The position numbers and the translations under genes are program-made. Positions 9,396 through 19,315 of a DNA stretch of 33,544 nucleotides are shown in pieces. Origin of the DNA: Caloramator sp. (GTDB taxonomy: Bacteria > Bacillota > Clostridia > Clostridiales > Caloramatoraceae). The notes under the pieces were generated by a model. The model searched no databases. It saw only the letters and a program-made list of their open reading frames with translations, and was not told where the DNA came from. Location: the NCBI GenBank assembly GCA_026417075.1, contig JAOADY010000068.1:1-33544 (forward strand). Direction: 5' to 3'. Positions within the stretch are counted from its first letter, which is position 1. Each line of letters starts with the position of its first letter.

Positions 9396-9459
9396 CTCCT
9401 AAAATATTGTGATATTATATTATTATGCTAAACTTTTCAAAATATACGAGGTGATTTAT

Positions 9460-9990
9460 ATGAATTTTAAAGAGGTAACTATATCGCAAAATTATATTCA
9501 TAGGGGAAAAGTAATTAATCTTAGAGTTGATGAAGTAGAGTTTCCAAGCGGGAAAAAGTCTTTAAGAGAGATTGTTGAACATAATGGAGGGGTTGGAGTT
9601 GTAGCTGTTAATGAAAAAAAAGAGATAATTTTAGTTAAACAGTTTAGGAAACCCTTTGAAGAAGTTCTTATTGAAATTCCGGCAGGTAAATTGGAAAAAG
9701 GTGAAGAGCCTATAAGATGTGCAGAAAGAGAGCTTGAGGAGGAAACAGGGAAAAAGGCTTTAGAACTTCAGCTTCTAAATGTATTATATCCATCTCCAGG
9801 GTTCTCAAGTGAAAAATTGTATATATATTTTTGCAATAAAATGGAAGATGGCAAAGTAAATCCTGATGAGGATGAAAACCTTGAAATATTGTATGTAAAG
9901 TATGAAGAAGCATTGAAGATGATAAAAAATGGAGACATAAAGGATGCAAAAACTATAGTTGGTATTTTAGCAGCAGAAAAATTAATATAA
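9460..9990 (+). CDS. Nudix hydrolase (ADP-ribose pyrophosphatase family)
   Basis: GKLEKGEEPIRCAERELEEETG Nudix box; ATG 9460 preceded by gaggtg; the track's 9409 start is unlikely. Confidence 0.93.
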   Translation: MNFKEVTISQNYIHRGKVINLRVDEVEFPSGKKSLREIVEHNGGVGVVAVNEKKEIILVKQFRKPFEEVLIEIPAGKLEKGEEPIRCAERELEEETGKKALELQLLNVLYPSPGFSSEKLYIYFCNKMEDGKVNPDEDENLEILYVKYEEALKMIKNGDIKDAKTIVGILAAEKLI

Positions 9991-10001
9991 CATAATAGTT
10001 G

Positions 10002-10051
10002 TCCTCCTTTCATATAAATTTATAGAAACTAATGAGAAGGAGGATTTTTTT
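10002..10051 (+). promoter_or_regulatory. Terminator-like hairpin whose 3' arm is the spoIIM Shine-Dalgarno
   Basis: TCCTCCTT (10002-10009) is perfectly complementary to AAGGAGGA (10037-10044), which is followed by ttttttt and then the spoIIM ATG (10052). Confidence 0.6.
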
Positions 10052-10693
10052 ATGAATAAAAGATATAATGATGTGGTATCAAAAAATATACATGATAATA
10101 TATGGGTATATTTCACAGTTACTCTTTTTTTTGCAATAGGCATTGCATCAGGAGCTTTTACAATAAAAGCATTGGATTACAATAAAAAGCAGGATCTTAT
10201 AATATATCTTAATAATTTTTTTCAAGTACTTAATGGTCAAAGTATTTCTAATCATGATATATTTTTTCAATCTTTAAAAAATAATTTTCAAACAGTATTT
10301 TTTATATGGATTTTAAGTATTACAATAATTGGAGTTCCAGTAACTTTATTCATTACATCCTTTAGAGGATTTATAATTGGTTTTACAATTGGATTTTTAA
10401 TTGAAGGTTTAGGGTGGAAGGGCTTAATATTTACATCGATTGCAGTTTTACCTCAAAATATATTATATATACCTTGTTTATTGATAATTTCTGCATTTAG
10501 TTTAACTTTTTCTTTACAGACATTCAGACAGAAAATAAGAAACACTCCTTCTATTGGCGCAAAAAACAGCCTTCTTACCTATACGGTTATAATTGCAGTA
10601 TTTTTCATGATAATGTGTATTGGAAGTGTTGTTGAAGCTTTTATTTCTCCTGCTTTAATAAAAAGTCTTGCAAGTTATATGATTATACAATAG
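10052..10693 (+). CDS. spoIIM: Stage II sporulation protein M
   Basis: 213-aa multi-TM protein with SpoIIM-like layout (FAIGIASGAFTIKAL; FQSLKNNFQTVFFIWILSITIIGVPVTLFITSFRGFIIGFTIGFLIEGLGWKGL; ILYIPCLLI) in the spoIIM-xerD-deoB context. Confidence 0.93.
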   Translation: MNKRYNDVVSKNIHDNIWVYFTVTLFFAIGIASGAFTIKALDYNKKQDLIIYLNNFFQVLNGQSISNHDIFFQSLKNNFQTVFFIWILSITIIGVPVTLFITSFRGFIIGFTIGFLIEGLGWKGLIFTSIAVLPQNILYIPCLLIISAFSLTFSLQTFRQKIRNTPSIGAKNSLLTYTVIIAVFFMIMCIGSVVEAFISPALIKSLASYMIIQ

Positions 10694-10703
10694 AGGTGCT
10701 TTT

Positions 10704-10925
10704 ATGATGGCAGACAGGAAGATGATTTTATTATATATTAAAGTTTTTTTAATAATTTTTATTATAGGAATTATTATCCCTTACTTGATAAATGAATTCA
10801 TAAATACGATAATATATAATAATAGCCTTCCTTTTAATAATTCTATATATGTAATGGATAATAATAATTCAAATTCTTTTTTTTTAATTTTTTTAAAGTT
10901 ATTGCATAAAATAATAGGATTTTAA
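10704..10925 (+). CDS. Small membrane protein, yqzK/DUF4227-like by position
   Basis: 73 aa, N-terminal TM, good SD (agaggtg); occupies the spoIIM-yqzK slot known from Bacillus, but similarity too weak to name. Confidence 0.6.
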   Translation: MMADRKMILLYIKVFLIIFIIGIIIPYLINEFINTIIYNNSLPFNNSIYVMDNNNSNSFFLIFLKLLHKIIGF

Positions 10926-10998
10926 ATAAATAATGAAGGAATTATCGTTTTAATGTTGAATATTTAATATAAAAGCTGTCATAAAAGGAGACTTTTAA

Positions 10999-11877
10999 AT
11001 GGATAAGGTTATAAATGATTTTTTAGAAGAACTGACCCATGATAAAAGGCTGAGCAAAAATACTATCGATTCATACAGCAGAGATATACGACAGTTTTTA
11101 ACTTATTTATCTGAAAATAATATAGATTTTAAAAATGTAAAAAAGACTAATATTATTGCTTATATAATATATCTTCAAAAGGAGTGCAGGGCAGTATCTT
11201 CAATTTCAAGAAGCCTTGCATCTATTAGAGCTTTTTATCGTGTACTTATAAGAAATCATATAATAACTTATGATCCTACATTGGATTTAGAGTCTCCAAA
11301 GATAGAAAAAAAAATGCCCCAGATACTTTCAATATCTGAAGTTGAAAGGCTTCTTTCTATTCCAGATGTAACGGAACCTAAGGGAGCAAGGGACAAGGCT
11401 ATGCTTGAAGTTTTGTATGCAACAGGAATAAGAGTTACTGAGCTTGTTAACCTTGAGGTCTTTGATGTTAATCTTGAAGTTGGTTATATTAAGTGCAATG
11501 GAAATAAAGAAAGAATAATACCAATAGGGAAAATAGCCATAGATTCTCTCAAAAATTATTTGAATAATCATAGAAGTTATTTTGTTAAAAATAAAGAAGA
11601 AAAATCTTTATTTTTAAATTTTCATGGTGAAAAAATGACAAGACAGGGTTTTTGGAAAATAATAAAATATTATGCGGCATTAGCTGATATAGATAAAGAA
11701 ATAACTCCACATACATTAAGACACTCTTTTGCTGCCCATCTTATTGAAAACGGTGCTGACTTAAAGTCAGTTCAGCAGATGCTTGGTCATTCGGATATAT
11801 CGACTACGCAGATATATGCTGAGATGATTAAAAATAGAATAGGTGATGTATATAAAAAGACACATCCAAGGGCATAA
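10999..11877 (+). CDS. xerD: Site-specific tyrosine recombinase XerD
   Basis: 292 aa; [53 protein letters not shown] catalytic motifs; spoIIM-xerD-deoB synteny. Confidence 0.95.
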   Translation: MDKVINDFLEELTHDKRLSKNTIDSYSRDIRQFLTYLSENNIDFKNVKKTNIIAYIIYLQKECRAVSSISRSLASIRAFYRVLIRNHIITYDPTLDLESPKIEKKMPQILSISEVERLLSIPDVTEPKGARDKAMLEVLYATGIRVTELVNLEVFDVNLEVGYIKCNGNKERIIPIGKIAIDSLKNYLNNHRSYFVKNKEEKSLFLNFHGEKMTRQGFWKIIKYYAALADIDKEITPHTLRHSFAAHLIENGADLKSVQQMLGHSDISTTQIYAEMIKNRIGDVYKKTHPRA

Positions 11878-11890
11878 AGCCCTTTTTATT
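11868..11890 (+). terminator. Compact intrinsic terminator overlapping xerD stop codon
   Basis: aagggc-ataaa-gccctttttatt; the TAA stop (11875-11877) sits in the loop. Confidence 0.65.
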
Positions 11891-11971
11891 TTCTTTTTTT
11901 TGAGTTATAATATAATTCCAATCATTGAAAGTTTTTTCAAAAATACTATTTTAAAAATGAGGAGAGATAGT

Positions 11972-13147
11972 ATGGTTAATAGGGTTGTTTTAATAGTTAT
12001 GGACAGCGTTGGGATTGGGGAGCTTCCTGATGCCAGAGATTTTAATGATGAAGGAAGCGATACAATAGGCAATATTTCAAAACAATTAGGGGGACTTAAA
12101 CTTTTAAATCTTCAAAAGCTTGGACTTGGCAACATAGATGGAATAAAGGGTATTGAAAAAGAAGAAAATCCTTTAGGATGCTATGGTAAATCTCTTGAGA
12201 AATCATCGGGAAAGGATACAACAACAGGACACTGGGAAATAGCAGGTATAGTTCTTGAAAAACCTTTCCCAACCTATCCTAAGGGATTCCCTCAGGATTT
12301 AATAAATGAATTTGAAAGGAAAATAGGAACAAAAGTTCTTGGTAATTATGCTGCTTCAGGTACAGCGATAATTGAAGAACTTGGAGATTTGCATATAAAA
12401 ACAGGATATCCAATTGTTTATACCTCGGCTGACAGCGTATTTCAAATAGCTGCCCATGAGGAAGTGATACCTCTTGAAAGACTTTATGAAATATGTAGCA
12501 TTGCAAGGGAACTTTTAAAAGGAGAACATGCTGTTGGAAGAGTTATTGCAAGGCCTTTTATTGGAAACAGTGGAGAATATAAAAGAACATCTAACAGAAA
12601 GGATTTTTCTTTAAAGCCGCCTAAAAAAACTATGCTTAACTATATTACAGAGGCTGGAAAGGAAGTCTTAGCAGTAGGAAAGATTGAGGATATATATTCA
12701 GGATATGGAATAAGCAGAGCAGTACATACTAAAAATAATATGGATGGAATAATCAAAACCATAGAATTTATGAAGGAGCCTTCAAAAGGATTAATTTTTA
12801 CAAATCTTGTAGATTTTGATATGCTCTATGGCCATAGAAATGATGTTTCAGGTTATGCAGAGGCACTTTTAGAATTTGATAACATGATTCCCAAAATTAT
12901 TGAAAATCTAAAAGATGATGATGTTCTTGTAATTACTGCTGATCATGGATGTGATCCAACAACTCCAAGCACCGATCATTCAAGAGAGTATATACCCATT
13001 ATTTTCTACGGTAAACAGCTTAAATCAGGTGTAAATATAGGAATAAGAAATACCTATGCAGATATTGGGAAGACAATAACAGAGCTTTTAAGTGTAGAAG
13101 CTGATATTGAAGGAGAAAGTTTTGCAAATCAAATATACAGGGGGTAA
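11972..13147 (+). CDS. deoB: Phosphopentomutase
   Basis: [73 protein letters not shown] 11972 with gaggag SD; track start 11843 lies inside xerD and is unlikely. Confidence 0.96.
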   Translation: MVNRVVLIVMDSVGIGELPDARDFNDEGSDTIGNISKQLGGLKLLNLQKLGLGNIDGIKGIEKEENPLGCYGKSLEKSSGKDTTTGHWEIAGIVLEKPFPTYPKGFPQDLINEFERKIGTKVLGNYAASGTAIIEELGDLHIKTGYPIVYTSADSVFQIAAHEEVIPLERLYEICSIARELLKGEHAVGRVIARPFIGNSGEYKRTSNRKDFSLKPPKKTMLNYITEAGKEVLAVGKIEDIYSGYGISRAVHTKNNMDGIIKTIEFMKEPSKGLIFTNLVDFDMLYGHRNDVSGYAEALLEFDNMIPKIIENLKDDDVLVITADHGCDPTTPSTDHSREYIPIIFYGKQLKSGVNIGIRNTYADIGKTITELLSVEADIEGESFANQIYRG

Positions 13148-13151
13148 TATT

Positions 13152-13970
13152 ATGGAATATAAAGAAAAAATATTAGAATCATGCAGTTATATAAAAAGTA
13201 TAATAAAAGAAATACCGGATATCGCTATAATCCTAGGCTCTGGACTTGGTAAATTGTCTGATGAAGTACAGAACAAAACAATTATAAAATATGCTGATAT
13301 ACCTCATTTTCCACAGTCAACCGTTGCAGGTCATGCAGGTGAATTTGTGTACGGGGATTTAGAAGGCAAAAAAGTTATTATGATGAATGGGAGATTTCAC
13401 TTTTATGAAGGATATGACATGAAGACAGTTACCTTTGCTGTGAGGGTGCTTTCAAGTTTGGGAATAAAAAAGCTAATTGTTACGAATGCGGCAGGAGGTG
13501 TTAACACATCCTTTAAGCCTGGTGATCTTATGATAATAAAGGATCACATTAATTTTACAGGGACAAATCCTCTGATTGGTAAGAACCTCGATGATTTTGG
13601 CCCAAGATTTCCTGATATGTCTCAGCCCTATGACAGAGAACTTAGGAATGTTGCACTTAAAGCTGCTTTAGATAAGAATATAGAGGTTGTTGAGGGGACT
13701 TATCTTATGATGACAGGACCAAGTTATGAAACACCTGCAGAGGTTAGAATGATAAGAATTCTCGGTGGAGATGCCGTTGGAATGTCAACTGTTCCAGAGG
13801 TTATAGTAGCAAATCACAGCGGAATGAAAGTTCTTGGTATATCTTGTATAACTAACATGGCCTGTGGTATATTAGATAGACCTTTAAACCATGAAGAAGT
13901 AATTGAAACTTCTAATATGGTAAAGGATAAATTTAAAACTTTAGTAAAAGAAATAATAAAAAGGTTATAA
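13152..13970 (+). CDS. punA: Purine nucleoside phosphorylase (copy 1)
   Basis: [77 protein letters not shown]; 272 aa from ATG 13152. Confidence 0.96.
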   Translation: MEYKEKILESCSYIKSIIKEIPDIAIILGSGLGKLSDEVQNKTIIKYADIPHFPQSTVAGHAGEFVYGDLEGKKVIMMNGRFHFYEGYDMKTVTFAVRVLSSLGIKKLIVTNAAGGVNTSFKPGDLMIIKDHINFTGTNPLIGKNLDDFGPRFPDMSQPYDRELRNVALKAALDKNIEVVEGTYLMMTGPSYETPAEVRMIRILGGDAVGMSTVPEVIVANHSGMKVLGISCITNMACGILDRPLNHEEVIETSNMVKDKFKTLVKEIIKRL

Positions 13971-13984
13971 TGGGGGCGTAAAAA

Positions 13985-14803
13985 ATGGATTATATCGATA
14001 TGATTAAAGAGGCTAAAAAATACATAGAAGGGAAGATAGAAAAAGATTTAGACGTTGCAGTTATTCTTGGTTCAGGTCTTTCAAGTCTTGTTGAGGAAAT
14101 CAGCAATAAAATCATAATAAAATACTCTGATATACCTCATTTTCCACAGTCAACGGTTGTAGGTCATGCAGGAGAGTTTGTAATTGGAAACATAGGCAAT
14201 AAATACATAATCGCAATGAATGGAAGATTTCATTTCTATGAAGGCTATGATTTAAAACAGGTGACGTTCCCTATTAGAGTAATAAGAGCCCTCGGAGTCG
14301 AAAATCTTATTGTAACAAATGCCTGTGGAGGTATGAATGAAAATTTTGAAGCAGGGGATTTAATGATAATTACAGATCATATAAATATGATTGGTACAAA
14401 TCCTCTTATTGGGAAAAATTTTGATATGCTCGGACCGAGATTTCCTGATATGTCGCAGCCTTACAATAAAGAGATGATTAAACTTGTAAAGGATATGGCT
14501 GATAAGCTTAATATAAAGGTTAGAGAAGGAGTTTATGTAGCTGTTTCAGGACCTATGTATGAAACCCCTGCAGAACTTAGAATGTTAAGGACTTTTGGCG
14601 CTGATGCCGTTGGAATGTCAACTGTTCCAGAGGTTATAGTAGCAAATCATGGAGGTATGAAGGTTCTTGGGGTATCAGTTATAACTGATATGGCAATAGC
14701 TGATAACCTTGAACCTCTCGATCATAGCAGGGTAGTTGAAACAGCTAACAGAGCAAAAACAAAATTTGTTTCTTTAATTAAGGAAACCATCATTAATATG
14801 TAA
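13985..14803 (+). CDS. Purine nucleoside phosphorylase (copy 2, tandem paralog)
   Basis: 272 aa, same length and same motifs as copy 1 ([62 protein letters not shown]). Confidence 0.95.
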   Translation: MDYIDMIKEAKKYIEGKIEKDLDVAVILGSGLSSLVEEISNKIIIKYSDIPHFPQSTVVGHAGEFVIGNIGNKYIIAMNGRFHFYEGYDLKQVTFPIRVIRALGVENLIVTNACGGMNENFEAGDLMIITDHINMIGTNPLIGKNFDMLGPRFPDMSQPYNKEMIKLVKDMADKLNIKVREGVYVAVSGPMYETPAELRMLRTFGADAVGMSTVPEVIVANHGGMKVLGVSVITDMAIADNLEPLDHSRVVETANRAKTKFVSLIKETIINM

Positions 14804-14817
14804 ATGGGGGAATAATC

Positions 14818-16146
14818 ATGAGGATGTACGATATAATTCTTAAAAAGAGAAATGGAGGTGAACTTTCGAAGGAAGAAATAGATTTTTTTATAGAAGGATA
14901 TACAAAAGGAAGCATACCTGATTATCAGGTATCTGCCCTTTTAATGGCGATTTATTTTAAGGGAATGAATAAAAGAGAAACTGCAGACCTTACGATGGCA
15001 ATGGTAAATTCAGGGGATAAAATAGATTTATCTGCCATAGAAGGGATTAAGGTAGATAAGCACAGTACGGGAGGAGTTGGGGATACTACAACTCTTGTTT
15101 TAGGGCCTATGGTTGCTGCAGCAGGAGCTCCGGTTGCAAAGCTTTCTGGAAGAGGTCTTGGACATACTGGAGGAACGATAGATAAGCTCGAATCCATAAA
15201 AGGTTTTTCTGTTGAGATGACACAGGATGAATTTATAGAAAATGTAAATCGTATTAAGCTTGCAGTAGGGGCACAGACAGGAAACTTAACTCCTGCAGAT
15301 AAAAAGTTATACGCCCTGAGGGATGTTACAGCTACGGTAGATAATATTTCTCTTATAGCTTCGAGCATAATGAGCAAAAAAATAGCTGCGGGGGCAGATG
15401 CAATAGTTCTTGACGTTAAGACAGGAAGTGGAGCCTTTATGAAGACTATAGAGGATTCCTTTGCTCTTGCTAAGGAAATGGTAGACATAGGAAATAATGT
15501 AGGAAGAAGCACAGTAGCAATAATATCAGATATGGATCAGCCTCTTGGATATGCTGTTGGGAATGCCCTTGAAGTTAAAGAGGCAATTGATACTTTAAAG
15601 GGCTGTGGACCTTCAGATTTATATGAGCTTTGTCTTATATTAGGCTCTCAAATGCTTATACTATCTAAAAAGGCAAAGGATGAAAAAGAGGCAAGAGAAA
15701 AACTTGAAGAAGTAATAAAAAACGGCGAGGCTCTTAATAAATTTAAAGAATTTGTAAAGGCTCAGGGTGGGGATATATCTATGATAGATAATATAGATCT
15801 TCTTCCAAGATCTGAGCTTGAAATTGATGTAAAAGCTGAAAGGGAAGGATATGTATCTAAAATTACAGCGGATGAGATAGGCTTAGCAGCACTGCTTCTT
15901 GGCGCAGGAAGGGAAACTAAAGAAGAAAGCATAGACCTTTCTGTGGGAATAGTCCTTTCTAAAAAGGTTGGAGATTATGTAAAAGAAGGAGACGTAATTG
16001 CAAAGCTTCATGCAAAAGATATAGAGAAGGCAAAAGCAGCAGAGAAAAAGATCCATGAAGCCTATCATATTGTAAAGGAAAAGGCGAAGGAAAGACCTTT
16101 AATATACGGAATAGTTACAAAGGATGGAATAAAAAGATTTTACTAA
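14818..16146 (+). CDS. pdp: Pyrimidine-nucleoside phosphorylase
   Basis: 442 aa; [59 protein letters not shown]. Confidence 0.96.
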   Translation: MRMYDIILKKRNGGELSKEEIDFFIEGYTKGSIPDYQVSALLMAIYFKGMNKRETADLTMAMVNSGDKIDLSAIEGIKVDKHSTGGVGDTTTLVLGPMVAAAGAPVAKLSGRGLGHTGGTIDKLESIKGFSVEMTQDEFIENVNRIKLAVGAQTGNLTPADKKLYALRDVTATVDNISLIASSIMSKKIAAGADAIVLDVKTGSGAFMKTIEDSFALAKEMVDIGNNVGRSTVAIISDMDQPLGYAVGNALEVKEAIDTLKGCGPSDLYELCLILGSQMLILSKKAKDEKEAREKLEEVIKNGEALNKFKEFVKAQGGDISMIDNIDLLPRSELEIDVKAEREGYVSKITADEIGLAALLLGAGRETKEESIDLSVGIVLSKKVGDYVKEGDVIAKLHAKDIEKAKAAEKKIHEAYHIVKEKAKERPLIYGIVTKDGIKRFY

Positions 16147-16167
16147 GATTTATAAGCAATTATTTAG

Positions 16168-16211
16168 ACGCCAGAAATAACTTTGATTTAGTTGTTTCAA
16201 GGCGTTTTTTT
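16168..16211 (+). terminator. Intrinsic terminator after pdp
   Basis: acgcc-ag-aaataact...agttgttt-ca-aggcgttttttt. Confidence 0.85.
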
Positions 16212-16294
16212 ATATTTTTAAGCTTTTTATTATTTTTTTTTATTTTTAGGGGAAAATAAAGTTAAGTATATATTAATTTTAGGAGGCGTACATA

Positions 16295-17461
16295 ATGAAA
16301 TATAGAAGAATAGGATTATTAATTTTTTGTTTTATTTTTATGAATAGCTTTTTAACTGCTTTAGCGGAGCCTTCTGTTAAAGATTCTGTAAATGTAAACT
16401 GCAAATCTGCAATACTTGTTGAAAACAGCACAGGTAAGGTGATATATGAGAAAAATTCCCACGAAAAACTGACCCCAGCCAGCGTGACTAAGATTATGAC
16501 GATGCTTTTAACAATGGAGGCTGTTGATAGTGGCAGGATTAAGCTTACGGATAAAGTGGTTTGCAGCGAAAGGGTAAGATCTATGGGTGGAAGTACTATG
16601 TTCCTCGATGCAGGTGAAATTAGAACTGTTGAAGAACTTTTAAAAGGAGTTGCAGTAGAATCAGCAAATGATGCGGCAATAGCCCTTGCTGAATTTCTTG
16701 AAGGAACAGAAGAAGCTTTCGTTGAAAAGATGAATGTAAGGGCTAAGGAGCTTAACATGAATGATACGCATTTTAACAATTGCACAGGTCTTTTTCCAGA
16801 TAACCATTATTCATCAGCCTATGATATTGCAATAATGTCCAGGGAGCTTTTAAAACACACTAAGATATTGGATTATACAAAGATATGGATGGAAACTATA
16901 AGTGAGGGAAGGCAAAAACCCTTTACCCTTACTAATAGAAACAAGATGCTTAAAAGCTATAAAAACTGTGATGGTTTGAAAACCGGATATATAAAAGAAG
17001 CTCTTTATTGTATTTCTGCAACTGCTGAAAGAAATGGAATAAGGTTTATTTCAGTAATAATGGGTTCTCCATCTTGGAAAGAGAGAAATGAAGATGCAGG
17101 AAAGCTTCTCGATTTAGGATTTGCAAAATATGAAAGAATAGGCGTAATGAAAAAGGGAGAAGTTATTCAAAGCATTTCTATGCCAAAAGCTCTCCCTGAA
17201 AAAATAGACATAGTTGCAAAACAGGATTTAAACCTAATAGTAGATAAGGGGAGCAGACCTAAATACGAGAAGAAACTTGAGCTTATAAAAGATGTAAAAC
17301 TTCCCTTAAAGAAAGGCGACAAGATAGGCGTTATAAAAGCTACTGATGGAAGCAATATTTTAGGAGAGGTAGATGCAGTAGTTGATTGTGATGTGGAAAA
17401 AATGAAAGTTACAGATTTTATGAAATTTATGCTTAAAGAATGGATAAAGGTAAAAAATTAG
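16295..17461 (+). CDS. dacF: D-alanyl-D-alanine carboxypeptidase (DacF/PBP5 type)
   Basis: Signal peptide; KLTPASVTKIMTMLL (SxxK), ESANDAAIALAEFL (SxN-like), DGLKTGYIKEA (KTG). Confidence 0.93.
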   Translation: MKYRRIGLLIFCFIFMNSFLTALAEPSVKDSVNVNCKSAILVENSTGKVIYEKNSHEKLTPASVTKIMTMLLTMEAVDSGRIKLTDKVVCSERVRSMGGSTMFLDAGEIRTVEELLKGVAVESANDAAIALAEFLEGTEEAFVEKMNVRAKELNMNDTHFNNCTGLFPDNHYSSAYDIAIMSRELLKHTKILDYTKIWMETISEGRQKPFTLTNRNKMLKSYKNCDGLKTGYIKEALYCISATAERNGIRFISVIMGSPSWKERNEDAGKLLDLGFAKYERIGVMKKGEVIQSISMPKALPEKIDIVAKQDLNLIVDKGSRPKYEKKLELIKDVKLPLKKGDKIGVIKATDGSNILGEVDAVVDCDVEKMKVTDFMKFMLKEWIKVKN

Positions 17462-17484
17462 GGTGCTAAGAGCACCCTAATTTC
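17458..17484 (+). terminator. Intrinsic terminator overlapping dacF stop codon
   Basis: ttagggtgc-taaga-gcaccctaa followed by tttc. Confidence 0.7.
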
Positions 17485-17497
17485 ATATAATATTATA

Positions 17498-17526
17498 TTG
17501 TAAAAAATACCTAATTATAGTAAAAT
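17498..17526 (+). promoter_or_regulatory. Candidate SigA-type promoter for the type IV pilus operon
   Basis: TTGTAA-N17-TAAAAT in a 160-nt AT-rich intergenic region; not unique in such AT-rich DNA. Confidence 0.35.
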
Positions 17527-17623
17527 TATAATAAAAAAATTAACAAAAAAATACATAATTTAATAATAATTAATGATATATATAAATATTGATATATAAA
17601 TTTTTGTATTGGAAGGATATGAG

Positions 17624-19303
17624 ATGAAAACAAGAAAAAGATTAGGAGAATTTTTAATAGATGCTGGACTTATAACAAACGAACAACTTCAAAAGGCTTT
17701 AACTTTGCAAAAAAACACCAATAAAAAGCTTGGAGAGATATTGGTAGAGAATGGATATATAACTGAAGATCAGATAATAGAAGTTTTAGAATATCAGCTT
17801 GGTATCCCCCATGTTAAGCTTGAGAGGTATCCTATTGATAGTGAAGCTGTAAAACTTATTACAGAAACTCTTGCAAAAAGGTATACTCTTTTGCCTATAA
17901 GGCTTGATAATGATAATCTTTATGTTGCTATGGCTGATCCTTTAAATATATTTGCAATAGAAGATGTTGCAATATATACAGGTAAACAGGTTCAGCCGGT
18001 ATTGTCAAGAGAAGAAGATATTAAAAGGTTTATTAATAAATACTACGGGAAGCAGGAAGCTTTAAAGGCTGCTGAAGAATTTAAAAAGGAAAATAGGATA
18101 TTTAAGTTTGATAAAAATATAAAGCCTGCAGAGGATGATGTTCAAGGCCCAATTGTAAAACTTGTAAATGCAATTTTTGAACAAGCTATAAATCAAAGAG
18201 CAAGTGATATTCATATAGAACCTTTTGAAAATGAAGTTAGGATTAAATTTAGAATAGATGGAATTCTATATGAAATAATGAAGGTTGAGTATGAACTTCA
18301 TGCTCCTCTTACTGCAAGAATAAAGGTAATTGGCAATATGGATATTGCTGAAAAGAGGATTCCACAGGATGGAAGAACTTCCTTTGAGATATATGATAAA
18401 GAATATGACATGAGAATATCATCCCTTCCAACTGTGTTTGGGGAAAAGATCGTTATAAGAATTGCAGATAAAAGAGAATTTTTAAAGGATAAAAGGAACT
18501 TAGGATTTCTTGAGCATGATTTAAGGCAATATGAACGATTAATATCCTCGCCCCATGGGATAATACTTGTATCTGGACCAACAGGAAGCGGTAAATCCAC
18601 AACCCTTTATACAGCGTTAAGGGAACTTAATACTGGTGATAGAAATATTATAACCGTTGAGGATCCTGTGGAGAGCACTATTTATGGTGTAAATCAGGTT
18701 GAAGTTAATCCCAAGGCAGGACTTACCTTTGCATCAGCTCTAAGATCCATATTAAGGCAGGATCCAGATATTATTATGATTGGCGAGATTAGAGATAGAG
18801 AAACTGCAGAAATTGCGGTAAGGGCTGCGATAACAGGGCATTTAGTATTATCAACTATTCACACTAACGATGCACCAAGCTCTGTAACAAGGCTTTTAGA
18901 TATGGGGATTGAGGCTTTTATGATTAATTCATCTCTAATAGGAGTTATAGCCCAAAGGCTTGTAAGAAGAATATGCCCATATTGTAAAACAGAGTATAAT
19001 GCAGAAATCGATGAAATAAAAGCCATGGGACTTGATGAGACAAAAGAGTACAAGCTATATAAAGGCCAGGGATGTTTATATTGTGGTCAAAAAGGATACA
19101 TTGGGAGAACAGGAATCTATGAGATTTTGACTATAGATAAAGAAATAAGGTCTGCAATAAGTAAGGGATTAAGCAGCGATGAGCTTAAGGATTTGGCTGT
19201 AGAAAATGGGATGGTTACACTAAAAAACAGCTGTATTCAAAAGGTTTTAAAGGGTGAAACAACCTTTGAGGAATATTTAAGAGTTACATATTCTATGGAT
19301 TGA
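17624..19303 (+). CDS. pilB: Type IV pilus assembly ATPase PilB (GspE family) with N-terminal MshEN domain
   Basis: GPTGSGKSTTLYTAL Walker A, EDPVES Asp box, GEIRDRETAEIAVRAAITGHLVLSTIHTNDA, CPYC...CLYC zinc motif; ATG 17624 with ggaagga SD. Confidence 0.96.
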   Translation: MKTRKRLGEFLIDAGLITNEQLQKALTLQKNTNKKLGEILVENGYITEDQIIEVLEYQLGIPHVKLERYPIDSEAVKLITETLAKRYTLLPIRLDNDNLYVAMADPLNIFAIEDVAIYTGKQVQPVLSREEDIKRFINKYYGKQEALKAAEEFKKENRIFKFDKNIKPAEDDVQGPIVKLVNAIFEQAINQRASDIHIEPFENEVRIKFRIDGILYEIMKVEYELHAPLTARIKVIGNMDIAEKRIPQDGRTSFEIYDKEYDMRISSLPTVFGEKIVIRIADKREFLKDKRNLGFLEHDLRQYERLISSPHGIILVSGPTGSGKSTTLYTALRELNTGDRNIITVEDPVESTIYGVNQVEVNPKAGLTFASALRSILRQDPDIIMIGEIRDRETAEIAVRAAITGHLVLSTIHTNDAPSSVTRLLDMGIEAFMINSSLIGVIAQRLVRRICPYCKTEYNAEIDEIKAMGLDETKEYKLYKGQGCLYCGQKGYIGRTGIYEILTIDKEIRSAISKGLSSDELKDLAVENGMVTLKNSCIQKVLKGETTFEEYLRVTYSMD

Positions 19304-19315
19304 TGAGGGATAGAT

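Noticed and set aside
9409-9459. Upstream extension of the Nudix ORF (MILYYYAKLFKIYEVIY)
   Set aside because: ATG 9460 has a proper gaggtg SD; the upstream codons are AT-rich promoter/leader sequence.
11843-11971. Upstream extension of the deoB ORF
   Set aside because: Overlaps the xerD end and its terminator; conserved deoB N-terminus begins at 11972.
14952-15512. 186-aa minus-strand ORF opposite pdp
   Set aside because: Antisense shadow created by codon bias of pdp; low-complexity S/A/P composition and no SD.
16279-16785. 168-aa minus-strand ORF opposite dacF
   Set aside because: Antisense shadow; overlaps a clear plus-strand carboxypeptidase with catalytic motifs.
17485-17608. Possible c-di-GMP riboswitch in front of the pil operon
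   Set aside because: The region is extremely AT-rich with no GC stems or recognisable aptamer core; control more likely at the MshEN domain.
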